DNA of 64,000 bases from Episyrphus balteatus. Taxonomy: Eukaryota; Arthropoda; Insecta; Diptera; Syrphidae. Positions 12,386-23,070 of the stretch are shown here, piece after piece. Under the pieces are notes generated by a model. That model was not told where the DNA came from and ran no database searches. It saw only the letters and a list, made by a program, of their open reading frames with translations. Made by a program: the position numbers and the translations under genes. How positions within the stretch are numbered: the first letter of the stretch is position 1; each line of letters starts with the position of its first letter. Location of the stretch: positions 77,707,150-77,771,149 of the forward strand of contig NC_079137.1 of the NCBI RefSeq assembly GCF_945859705.1, written 5' to 3'.

Positions 12386-13260
12386 ATGGGATGTATGTTT
12401 GAAACAGCCAAAAGGAATCAATGCAATGAGATTACATTCAAGGATAAACGTCCTAAAACAACAACAGAAACTATTATTACAACAAAATCTAGAACACACA
12501 TACCAGCAGACGAAGAAACATCAGCAATACCAGCTGCGAATCGTTTAGCAGAAGAATTTGAAATAGTTGATCCTATTGAACTACAAATCGAATCCTTTTC
12601 CAAATATTTTCCATCTACATCGTTGTCGTCGACGACATCGTCCTCCCCCGCCACCGCCATTGGCGTTGCCGCCTGTAATTGCAGTCGTAGCAGTGAACAA
12701 CAACAACAATTCTATAAGAGTTCTGCTATATCGGAAAGTAATAAAAAATATAATCGCCATCAGGAACAGAATCCAAAGCAGCAGCACCAACAGCAGCGCC
12801 ATCTGCATCAGCAATATGTTGGGTCAGAAGGCAAAATTACATCGTCATCGTCTGCGATGCAGTCTAAAACACCGTCGACGTCGACCAAATGCAATATGGA
12901 AGAATATATACGCGCAGGATATTACATAACATCACGATTATTCAATACTAATAGCAGTAGCAGTAACAATACCAATAGCAGTAGCAGTATCAACTCGAGT
13001 AGAAGAAGCAATAGTTTATTAAATTCTAGAAATAATTGTTATTTAAAAAATAGTAAAAATCATAAAAGTAAAAATGCATGTGCAACAGCATCGTTATCGA
13101 CATCGGCATTAGAATCAGCAGCAACAACAGCAGCAACAACAATAACTGCTAAAACTTCATCAATTCGCAACTCGATTGGCCTGTATGCTGCCTCTAGTGT
13201 AATATTAGTTTTATGCTATTTAACCTCGTCTACATCGGCTGCCGTTATGGATCATCCGAT
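12386..13260 (+). CDS. pHCl-1: pHCl-1 exon 1: N-terminal low-complexity region and signal-like segment
   Basis: This is the first coding exon. A strong acceptor (pyrimidine tract, then TTGCAG ending at 12375) precedes it, and the first in-frame ATG after it, at 12386, has a good context (AAC before, G after). It encodes about 291 residues rich in Ser, Thr, Asn and Gln, with QQQQ and SSSSNN tracts, followed by a hydrophobic stretch (IGLYAASSVILVLCYL) and small residues (TSSTSAA) that look like a signal peptide with its cleavage site. The mature receptor would begin near AVMDHP. The donor is GTAAGT at 13261, with two bases of a split codon carried over. Starting nearer the signal segment, for example at 12896, is a real alternative. 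Confidence 0.72.
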
Positions 13261-14779
13261 GTAAGTATTAGCAGCAATTAATGCATTTTATTATTTCAAT
13301 ATTTACTTTTTTAATTGTATTTGTAATAAAAAAAATTAATTTGCCATTGACTAAAAGCTGTATTTTAGGATAAAAGGATCAAAGGGATATTTTTTTCTGA
13401 AGATACGTCGAGTAGGTATATAAAATCAGTAAAGGCTAACTTTTATAAATCCATCACAAACACAAAAGTCGGTCGTCAATTGGTTAAGAATGAATGTAGT
13501 TTTGAAAAGGATTTAAAAGGATTTAGTAAAAAGCTTTGACAAGCACCATAAAGGAACGGTTTTTCCTTTCAGTTTTTAAAATTTAGGGCAACTGTAACTA
13601 GTACATACATAAATGTAAATCTACGAGTGTATACAAATCTAAATTCTACTATTTATTCTTTGAGTGCGAAAATGTATGTTAAAGAAGGATATATCTAATT
13701 GCAGTAAGTTGCTGGCAAACACTGCTGAATAGAGAGTTAGTCGGCGTTCTTTTGTTTTTATAAAATATGATGTAAATTAATATTAATATAATAATATTGC
13801 GAGTGAAAGTATCTTTACTAGAATTGTTTGGATTGTAAAGGAGATGGTCCACTTTTGAGCCCAGTGCGTTCACTAATGAAATTGGTATCAAATAAATAAA
13901 TAAATATCTCTAATTTTACTAAACAAATAAAAACATTTTTGATACAGATTTATACGTAAGAGAAATACCTTTCATTTGATACCAATTTGATTACAAAAAA
14001 ATAAAATAAATTATTAAAAAAAAAAAAAAAACAAATACAAAATAACAAAAAACAATTTGATGAAATTTGTACTTAATGAAGATTCTTGGCTAAATATTAC
14101 TCGTATTTTGGTATTCAAGGTATGTCATTGCCATATGCAAATTAATTGGGGAGATACTTTACTATTTTTTGCAAAGAAAATACCAAAGATCTGTATTCCA
14201 AAATTCTGTAAATGATAAAAGAAAAATTGTTTTGATTTTGAAATTAAAAATTTTATTTTTACAGAATTTTAAAATACAGAATTTTGAATCTTTTACTTCA
14301 GTATCGTTGACTTGCCGCTCGTTTCGTATTACGTAATAGACCCCCTGAAGTTCGTTTTGTGATAGTTTTCGAACATTTAACTACCTATGTCTTCTTTGAC
14401 CTGTTTAACTTGGAGGAAACTTCAAAATATCTTGACTCGGTTTTTGAAATAAGATTCATTTTCGAGTAGAGATTCATTTGAAACCTGCAGAACTTTGAAA
14501 GAATAGGTTGATGACAAATAGCCAAAAATATTTCAGAACTATTTCATTTGTTATACATAGATCCTTATAACTTTTGATATTACAATGAAAAAGAATTTTT
14601 TATAGGAATTTTTAAATGTGCCTACTTTTGAGTTTGGAAATTTAACAATTTTGACGGAAACACCTATTAACAGTGCATTTGGGGTTTTGTCTCTCACTTG
14701 TTATGATATTTTCCATACTTAATTATTTAAAAAAAAAAACCACTAACTGCCTTTTTAGACTATATGTACTATATGTCTA

Positions 14780-16780
14780 AGATCCGGCCATAGGACGACC
14801 TACCCTCATCGTTATACCAGTTGAGAGTTATATTTTCTGAAAGCTAGTGTCTAAGGAAATAAATTGCACATGGGTTGCCTGGCGACATCCTGTCAAGGCA
14901 TAGGGTTGCCACGCTTTAAAGTTCATATTTTGAGTTTTTTTGACAACGCCACCCTGCTTATATGGTAAGTGTTAGAGGTGTAAAAAATATGTAGGTATGT
15001 CAGAGAAAATTAAATTTAAAAATTTGAATATTCAGGATTTTTAGAAATTTGACATTTTAGAAGGGGAAACTGAGGTAAATTTAAAAAAAGGTCAAAAAGA
15101 TATATCCTTAACAAAGAGTGGTAGAAAAAAGATTTATACTGGAATCGATAGATATTTTTTTTTTTTTCTTAGTGTACGTTTTTTGTAGTTATTATTTGCT
15201 TACTAACTACTAACACTGCACTAAGTGATGAGCCGGATAACACACTTTTGTGTTGGCAAATGGTCGCAAGACGGTGCTTGCTATAAGCGCTCTTCGGCTA
15301 TGAACTGATAGTGTAAAAAAAAAAAAAAATATTGTTAAATTATATAAGTCACACATACAAACCAAAAATGTAAAAAATCTGTTACTCGAGATATGGACGT
15401 TTAAAAGTCAAAACCGTGAAATTCGATGTTCGAGAAATAATTCACCAAAAATCAGCACGAAAGGTATTTGAATTAATGTTAATGCCAAATTTTTGATTTG
15501 ACTTAGTTTTTGGTTCCTGTGTATTTTTGAAGAATTACAGATTTTTACAATTCAATTCACTGTTTCGGTGTTATTCTTCAAAAATACACAGGGACCAAAA
15601 ACTAAGTCAAATCAAAAATTTGGCAGACACGTGTCAAGTTATTTTATTTTTTCTAACTTATCAAATAAAAAATATTAAAAAAAATTTTAATACTGATTTT
15701 TGGTAAATTATTTCTCAAATATCGAATTGGAGTATCATGACTTTAAAAAGACTATATCTCGAGTTGTAGATTTTTTACATTTTTTATTTGTATGTGTGGC
15801 TTTTATATTTTTATAATATCTATCGAATCCAATTTCAATTTTATTTCTATTACGTTTTGTTTAGAAAATAGATTTTTGCCCTTTTTCTAAATTCACCTTA
15901 GTTTACCCTACTCAAACTTCAAATTTTAAAAAATCCTGAAAATTAAAATTTTCAAATTAAATTTCCTGTGACATAATATTTTTTTTACAACTCTTTGGCT
16001 TTGGGTATAGGCAGGGCGGCATTTTCAAAAATTTGCAAAAATAAACTTTAAGGCCTGGCAACCCTATGCCTTGACAGGATATCGCTAGGCAACCCATGTG
16101 CAAACTGTTTCTTTAGACACTACCCTTAGGAAAATATAGCTTTCAACTCGTATAATGAGGTGGATAGGTCGTCCCATGACGGGATTTTTTCCTTAAATAT
16201 ACTGAAATACGAAAATAAGCACCTTTTCAAAAAATCCCCCCGCAAAAACGGTAAGTTAAATTAAAAATTTGACAGACACGTGTCAAGTTATTTTATTTTT
16301 CCTAACTTATCATATAAAAATTATCTAAAAAATCTTTCATTCGACTATATCTCGAGTTGTAGATTTTTTACATTTTTTATTTGTATGTGTGGCTTTCATA
16401 TATTTATAATATCTATCGATTCCAATTTCAATTTTATTTTTATCACGTTTTGTTTAGATAATAGATTTTTGCCCTTTTTCTAAATTCACCTTTATTTACC
16501 CTACTCAAACTTCAAATTTTAAAAAATCCTGAAAATTAAAATTTTTAAATTAAAATTCCTATGACATTATATTTTTTTTATAACTCTTAGGCTTGCCATA
16601 TAAGCAGGGTCGCATTTTCAAAAATTTGCAAAAATGAACTTTGAGGCCTGGCAACCCTATGCCTTGACAGGATATCGCTAGGCAACCCATGTGCAAGTTA
16701 TTTCCTTAGACACTAGCTTTCAGAAAATATAACTCTCAACTGGTATAACGATGAGGGTAGGTCGTCCTATGGCCGGATCT
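14780..16780. repeat. 2-kb foldback element with a duplicated arm
   Basis: The outer ends are exact inverted copies over about 80 bases: AGATCCGGCCATAGGACGAC at 14780 matches the complement ending at 16780. The left arm folds onto the right half around a centre near 15553, where about 51 bases at 15483-15533 pair almost perfectly with 15574-15625. The right arm is present twice in direct orientation, at about 15625-16185 and 16265-16780, diverged from each other. The left arm is interrupted at about 15156-15330. No clear target duplication was found. A diverged fragment of the arm lies at about 23240-23460. Confidence 0.8.
15156..15330. mobile_element. Insertion of about 175 bp in the left foldback arm
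   Basis: Alignment of the left arm to the complement of the right arm is broken here. On either side the match resumes (TCGATAGATATT on the left, TATATAAGTCACACATACAAA on the right). The inserted block is GC-richer than its surroundings, contains AAGTGATGAGCCGGATAACA, and ends in a run of A bases; ATATT occurs on both edges and could be a short target duplication. This suggests a small retroposed sequence. I see no RNA polymerase III B box and cannot name it. Confidence 0.45.
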
Positions 16781-16936
16781 CCTACTATTACGTATTTAAA
16801 ATTTTTAAGTTCTAAGCAATTTTCTTAACTTGTAAGGTGTTATGTATTTTTTCTATTTTTAATTATTTATGTAGGTTAGATTTTTAAACTTATAATTCAA
16901 GTTAATATTTTGTATTTCTTTTATTTCTCTTTTCAG

Positions 16937-17025
16937 ATTTGATGAATCAAGTTCGGATAAAGAAATTCTAGATCATTTATTGCAGAAATCACGTTACGAC
17001 AAAAGACTCCTACCACCAGTAAATG
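16937..17025 (+). CDS. pHCl-1: pHCl-1 exon 2: N-terminal helix of the ligand-binding domain
   Basis: An 89-nt exon between a CTCTTTTCAG acceptor and a GTGAGA donor. Joined to the two bases left by exon 1 it reads IFDESSSDKEILDHLLQKS, then RYDKRLLPPVN. This matches the amphipathic first helix and the YDKRLLPP turn found at the start of arthropod Cys-loop anion channels, which confirms the reading frame of exon 1. One base of the last codon is left over, so the following exon must start in phase 1; both the cassette at 19231 and the exon at 23985 satisfy this. Confidence 0.9.
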
Positions 17026-18114
17026 GTGAGAAAATTGGTATACAAAACACATTCATACTTTTTTATATATTAATGAAATATACAAAAGAAAAAAAAAAGA
17101 AATATGTTTGTTCTTTGTTATAAGTTATAATAAAATTATTGTTCTTGTTTATGTGTAAAGATTTTCACAAAACAAAATCTAACTACACTGAAAAAAAATT
17201 AAAACGTTTTTTATGTATAATATTCTTGTTACCAAAAATGTTCTTATATGTTTCTGGTTATTATTGTTAACTGTTAAAATTTGTTCATTAGTTGTTAAAT
17301 GAGTTATTAGTTGATTATGAAGTTAAAGTTTTGAAACTGTAATACAATTTGGTAGATTTTGTTGAAAAAAAAAATTATTTCACTTATATTTTGATAATTT
17401 CTTTTTAGTTAAGGAATAATTTGTATATTATTTAAAAGCTGACTCTAGTTTTTTTTTTTTTGGAAATGCTGGAAAAATATACCAAAACGCATGAAAACTT
17501 TCTTCAATTTTAACTTTTTCCAAGTTGTTATCAGAACTTTACCGTACTTTATTCATTTTACTACGTACAAAATGGTGCCTTTGGTGCTTTTTGGCGTAAA
17601 AAATCATTTCACGCTACCATTTCTTGACGAAAATTCATGAAATTTAATGCACCGAATCATTTTAGTAAAAGCCTTTAAAACATAGTTGACAACAATATAA
17701 AGCCAGAATATTGTTTTTTTTTTATGAAAATTAAAAGCAAAGTTCTCTAAATTGTGCCAATTTATGGCAAAATTTTGACATCTTTCCTTTTAAATGAAAT
17801 AATAAAAATGTACCTACAATTTTATATAAAATTGAAGATTTTTTTTTTTCGTTGAACCAAAATTTACTTTTTTAACAGGTTTTAGTATTATAAATTCATA
17901 TCCGAAGTTTAAAAGTCACCACGTGTCGAAAGTCAAAAACGTATAACTACACTGATTATATTAACTTCGAATTAGAATTGAGAATATTAAAATATTAGAT
18001 AAAAATATATTTTGGTTCAAAAAAAAAATTAATAAATATTAAAGATTGTATTTTTTTTTTTTTATTTCATGTCACCAAAATAATAATTTTTTATGAAAAT
18101 AAATAGAAAAAATT

Positions 18115-18238
18115 CAATATAAGTTCAAGTGACCTCAACTCCAAAAATTTTATAAAGCGTTTCGCCCAGGTACGACAGTGGGCTCATCAGTTAGATCTGT
18201 CGTACCCTTACTAAAGACGCCTTATTTTGGTCGTTATT
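18115..18238 (-). mobile_element. Short insertion with flanking direct repeat
   Basis: About 124 bases flanked by the direct repeat AAATAGAAAAAATT at 18101-18114 and 18239-18252; the similarity continues for three or four more bases (CAA against TCAA). This is the signature of target-primed retroposition. The insert contains the hammerhead ribozyme core at 18154-18223 on the - strand. It has no coding capacity. It may be a small non-autonomous retroelement (retrozyme-like or the processed end of a Penelope-like element); this assignment is inferred. Confidence 0.6.
18154..18223 (-). ncRNA. Hammerhead ribozyme-like motif
   Basis: Read on the - strand, the segment has the full conserved core in order: stem III strand AAGGCGT, cleavage triplet GTC (complement of 18216-18218), a stem I region, CTGATGA (complement of 18184-18190), stem II GCCCA/TGGGC (18164-18168 with 18179-18183), GAAA (complement of 18160-18163), and the returning stem III strand ACGCTTT. 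Stem III is seven pairs with one G-T. Stem I is weak, four pairs (TTAG/CTAA) with one bulged T. The stem I loop and stem II loop contain a perfect 10-base complement (GGTACGACAG/CTGTCGTACC). Activity is not shown by sequence alone. Confidence 0.6.
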
Positions 18239-19230
18239 AAATAGAAAAAATTTCAAAATTTTGCCAATTAAAAAAAATCAAAAAATAGCCTGATGAAAGG
18301 TATAAAAGTGTGTATTACTAGTTTTGGACTTTATTTCAAAATTTTGGAATACAATTTTAACAGTGACATCAAAATTTGTTGCTTATATCTTGTTTTGAAA
18401 TAGAAAATTCCATTTTGAATTAAAAAAGCTTTGTTTGAAATCCCCTCAGGTAAGAAATTTGAACTCCTACAGTTTCGAAACTTTGTTCAATTTCGTTCTG
18501 CAATGCTTGTGAAGGATATTTAACAATTTTTCTCAGTTCAATAAAAAAAAAAGATGTTTCAGCTTGAATCAAATACAAAATTCTCATGCATAAGAGCCGA
18601 AGGGTACTGCGAATACTCAATTTGAATCAATACCATGTCAAAACAAATTTTTGACTTTAAAAATTTCAGTTTGTATATTTTTGCCAGACTTTCCAAATAT
18701 AAAAAAAGTCAGAACTCAGTTTTATCTTTATCGCACTTCAAATTTTTATTTTCTTTTTTTTTATACTTTATTTAATTTCATAAAAGTTCTAAATTTGTTT
18801 TCACTTTTAACTTCTTTTTCGTAGCGTAGAACTTTTTTAGCACTTTAAATCTTCTTTTCACTTTTTTTCTATAATTTATAAAGTAGTTAGAGCTTAAAGA
18901 TTTAAACTAGATAAAACCTTTTCCTGTTGCTGTAGAAACATTCTTTTGAACATCACTATTTCAATTATTTAGATGAATTTTATGGGTTAATTAATTCCAT
19001 TCTGTTTTTTAATTATTGTTAAGTGCAACGTTAAAGCCACGTTTATTCACAAACAAAAAAAAAATTCCTGCAAAACTATGTAGTAGTAGTATACTCGTAT
19101 AGCATCTACAAAATTTTTGTTCGTTCTTCTTATTTTGTGTTCCTAATTCATGTGCATTGAATTGTAATTTTCGAAACAACGAATTTTTGTTTTTTCTTTC
19201 TGTTTTAATATCATGCAACCATTTTTCCAG

Positions 19231-19305
19231 ATGAAGACTTCTGCTGTGGGTTGTCGTCGCCGGAAAATGCGAAAAATCAGTCTACGATGAGACCACACCA
19301 TCGCG
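19231..19305 (+). CDS. pHCl-1: pHCl-1 exon 3: optional in-frame cassette (25 residues)
   Basis: A 75-nt open segment with acceptor ATTTTTCCAG and a weak donor, GTTCGT. Both ends are phase 1, so it can be included or skipped without changing the frame. Inclusion adds DEDFCCGLSSPENAKNQSTM and RPHHR between the first helix and beta strand 1. It carries an adjacent cysteine pair and its own NQS glycosylation sequon. Codon use and the correct phase argue that it is a real exon; the weak donor argues that it is not always used. I cannot confirm use from genomic sequence. Confidence 0.65.
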
Positions 19306-19558
19306 GTTCGTTAAAATTAAAAACAAAAAAAAAAACAAAACATCAATTTTTTTCTTACTCAAAAAAAAAACTTTTCTCATTATTTTGTTGTTAATTGTTT
19401 TTGGCACTTAATTTATTTTCTTTTTTTGATAAAGTAGAAAAATACACTGAAAAAAATAGTAGTTTGCACTGTAAAATATGACAAAGTTTTATATTTTTCA
19501 AATTTTTAAAATCCTTTTTTTTTGTCAATTTATTTATTCATAAATTTTGTATCGACAA

Positions 19559-19863
19559 TAGTGATGGGAACTATTGAATGATTTGAACTATCGATAGTTA
19601 GTAACTGAATGATTTGAACTATCGAATAGATCATTCATTCATTAATTTATTCATTCGAATAAAATTTATCGAATAAAACTATCGAATACAAATTATCGAA
19701 TAAAAATTATCGAATAAAAATTATCGAATAAACTATCGAATAAAAAAAACTGTTCTAATGAAAATATGAACTAAATGAATTAATGATTTAAAACTATCGA
19801 ATGAATGAATATTTTATAACTATCGATATTTTGATAGTTTTCATTCGATAGTCCCCATCACTA
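19559..19863. mobile_element. hAT-like MITE, 305 bp
   Basis: Terminal inverted repeats begin TAGTGATGGG and run about 22 bases (the right end reads TCATTCGATAGTCCCCATCA then CTA). The flanks are ATCGACAA at 19551-19558 and ATCGACAT at 19864-19871, an 8-bp duplication with one mismatch. An 8-bp duplication and TAGTGATGGG-type ends are characteristic of hAT elements. The interior is made of ATCGAATAAA-like units and has no coding capacity. Confidence 0.8.
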
Positions 19864-21400
19864 ATCGACATATTAATTTTCCAGTTCAATAGCGATATGA
19901 GAAAAATGAAAGAAAAATGCATATGAAAAAAAAAAAACAAAAGTTGATTTTAGCATTTCCATTATTCTCCATCGCCACCGTCACATCCTTTTTCGATTTC
20001 AATTGTTAGCCAGAAGAAAAGGTGAAAATCCCCTGTAGTAGGGTCAGCTTCCGGGAGCCTTACTCAGTTACTGCTTGCTTGCTACTTGTGAATTTATGAT
20101 AAGTTTTGTGTTGCTGAGCAATATAATATATGTGCACCTGTGAATGTGTTTCCATGTCCATGTCCGATGCCGATGGGGCGTCCATCCAGAGCACACAGCA
20201 GAGTGTTACGAAGGAAGTAAATTTCCCCCGAGGGCATGAGTCCATCCATCCGGGCACTCATTCTCGGCCCAGAGTATTGTAGAAGAGTAGACAAAGAGGA
20301 GAACGATTTGAATATTTGAAATGGGTCAACCCATTTTGCTGCAGTAGTAGAATAGTAGCAAGCTATTATAGAGAAAAGGAAACCTTGATGGTCTCGGCAA
20401 CAATGTAAAATGGGGAAACTGGGTGCAAATAATAGGGAAGTTGCATTGTTGAGGAATTTGTGCAGGGATTTCAGCTGCAGGATGGATTATGTATAAAGAA
20501 GGTAGAAAGGTTCTTTTTTTTTTTTTGTTATGCTGATTGGAAGATACTGCTGTAAGTTTTTTTTTGTGTTAGCATAAGGTAGGCGCAGAGGAATGGGTCA
20601 AGTATAAGAGAAGGGCTATAATCAATTGTATCCATCCCTACCCTCCCCAACGAGTGGCAATTTGCTGGATGAATTTTTAAATTGTTTTCATTGCAAAAAG
20701 GAAAACTGAGTAATGGGAAATACCTCAAGTGATTTAGTGCTATCTCAGAATTATTTTTTATTTTATTTTATTTTTCACAAAAAAAAAAAAGAAAGAGAGT
20801 AATTTTTTGTGAGCTAATAAAAAAAGTTATTGTTAGAGGATTCATTCTTTCCATGGAAATATTCAATTTTATTGTTATGGAAATATAAAAACATATTTTA
20901 TTTTTCTCAGAGCTTTATTGGAAAAAAATATTAATTTTTTTTTTCTTAAGTCGGATATTGGTATTAAGATTTTGTTGAAATCAATCATAACTATGATAGA
21001 TATTTGAGGAAAGAAAATCATCGCTCGAATCGAAAATAATAATACAAAAACTTTTTCTGGGAAATTTAATAACTTTTTTTCAGTAGGAGTCTGTTTATTA
21101 ATCATTTTCCTAACTTTCATATTCATCTATGAGAAATCAAAAATCAGATTTTGTTATGTCAGTAGATAATTTCTAGCAAATTATTTACTCAGAAAACAAT
21201 ACAAAACTGAATATAGATTAAACTAAAACATGTTTGAATGCAAAGTCTGTCAAATATATTTTTTCTTCGTGGGGAATATCGTTTAGCACCGGAAATTGCT
21301 TTCAGTTGCATACAAAATAAACGAACAAATAACAACATTTGGCTAAACTTGAAAATTGAAAAAAAAACTTTTAGTCCATGAAATAAGTAGGTAGGTATCT

Positions 21401-21719
21401 ACACAGCCACACAAAAAAAAAAAATAAAAGTTCTGACCTGGGGTTGCGACTAGGTTTTTCATATAGTTTTTAGGTCGCTGAAACTGAAACCGAAGTCCGT
21501 TTTGCCCCATCACGTCAGGTTTTCGAGATAACCTCAAAAAATGTCACGAAAAAAAAGGATATCTCAGAAACCTGACGTGATAGGACGAAATTGACTTCGA
21601 ATCTGGAATCAGCGATTCAAAAACTATTTAATTAACATATTCGCACATCCAGATCAGAGAAAAAAAATTTTTGTTTTCGTGACAGGTCAGAACTTTTATA
21701 TTATTTTGTCTGGCTGTGT
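21401..21719. repeat. Inverted repeat element, 319 bp
   Basis: The ends are ACACAGCCA and TGGCTGTGT, and the arms pair across most of their length: AAAAGTTCTGACC near 21426 with GGTCAGAACTTTT near 21684, and the CATCACGTCAGGTTT block with AAACCTGACGTGAT around a centre near 21548. The arms carry the CGAAGTC/GATTCGAAG-type core shared with other repeats in the window. The target duplication is not clear. Confidence 0.7.
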
Positions 21720-22849
21720 TATTATTGGTATTGGTCGTTTTTCAAATGCTTAGTAGCAATTTTTATTTGACCTTACTTCATTGCAAAAAATCAAACTTCA
21801 TAAAATTGTCACCAAATTTAGATTTTTATAAAATATCAATCAACCAAACAACATAATTTTGTAAAAATCTAAAATTGGTGACAATTTGACCAAGCTAAAT
21901 ATTTTCCTATGGATGAAGGTCCAAAAAATAGTCTTTTGGCCCTAAGTCTACAAGAGTTGTTAAGGATTTTAACATGCCGTTACCTTTAATTATAAGTTGT
22001 TACAAGAATTTAAGCTTATTACATTTTTTTTTATATAAGCATTCTCCGACCATTAAAAAAGTGTATAACTAGAAATGGAATTATGAATTTTAAAATATAG
22101 TTTTCAAGCCAAATATGAAAAAAAAAAAATGTAAAAATGATAGTGTGCTGAATTCTTTAACTTTTGACAAGAAATGACTCAGCAAATAATTTCAAACGAT
22201 AAAATTCATAAAAGTTAGTCCCTATGTATTTTAAAATTATAGTTAAAAATTTTGATATTTTTTCGATTTTTTTTTTTGACAGTGTATTATTTTTTTGACA
22301 GTGTTTTTTGTTTTCAATTCAAGAAAAAACTTCTAAGGAGAACAGTTTTTAATTTGATGTTTCCCGCCCTTTCAAACGAGTGAGATACGATTTATAATAT
22401 CGATTGATCAGAGATTTTAAGCTGCGAGAAATAGTAAAAGAAAAAATAACCATTAACAAAAATACAACCAAGAATTGTAAATTTCTAGTTAAATCTAAAT
22501 TAACATTTTTCTAGGAGTTGAAAAATAAGCGTTATGAATATAATTTTTTTCACTAAGAAATATTTGTATTTATTTAATATCATTTTTAAACCTAGTACAT
22601 ACTTGTGAAGCAAGTCGTGAAGCTAATTCATACAATTTTTGTTTGTTTTCAATTTTCAAAATAATTTTTTTCGAAAAATATATAGTTAGGGAGAGTAGAT
22701 TCACGAGTGAAAGAGATTCCCGTACATTTTGCACGTGAACTACTTCAAGTCGTGAAGCAAAACTATATAATTTTTTTTCACCACGAAAGTTCACAGGTGA
22801 CCAAAAGAAAGAGGAAAATTTCGTAAGAGGATGATTTTCAGTATAAAAG

Positions 22850-23070
22850 TTCGTGGTTTACAATTTGTAAAATATCCTGAAGTTTTTTCCGTCCACTTGT
22901 TCTACTGTAAGAGGTCAAAGGTCACAAAAATTTATATCTGCAGGCTTAAGAGAAAAATTATTTTGGTAGTTGAGCTAGTTTTACATAAAATTGTTCTTTA
23001 AAATATTCTGGATCACTCACCGTTTAGATATACAGTATTATACCGTTTCATATAAATTACAAAAGTATGC
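22850..23070. repeat. Diverged member of the GGGGTCAAAGGTC repeat family
   Basis: Landmarks TTTACAATTTGTAAAATATC, CTGAAGTTTT, GTAAGAGGTCAAAGGTCAC and GTAGTTGAGCTAGTTTTACA appear in the same order as in the complement of the right arm of the inverted repeat at 30158-31185. This makes the two sites members of one dispersed family. Confidence 0.6.

Larger units (their letters stand above)
13261..16936 (+). other. pHCl-1: Intron 1
   Basis: A 3.7-kb intron with a GTAAGT donor and a CTCTTTTCAG acceptor. Its main content is the foldback structure at 14780-16780. The remainder is AT-rich DNA without recognisable coding or RNA features; a short pair of inverted ATTCTGTA/TACAGAAT motifs sits at about 14196-14290. 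Confidence 0.85.
17026..19230 (+). other. pHCl-1: Intron 2
   Basis: A 2.2-kb AT-rich intron. The only structured item I can support is the short insertion with a hammerhead-like core at about 18115-18238. The rest is low-complexity A/T sequence with several runs of T and A. Confidence 0.8.
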
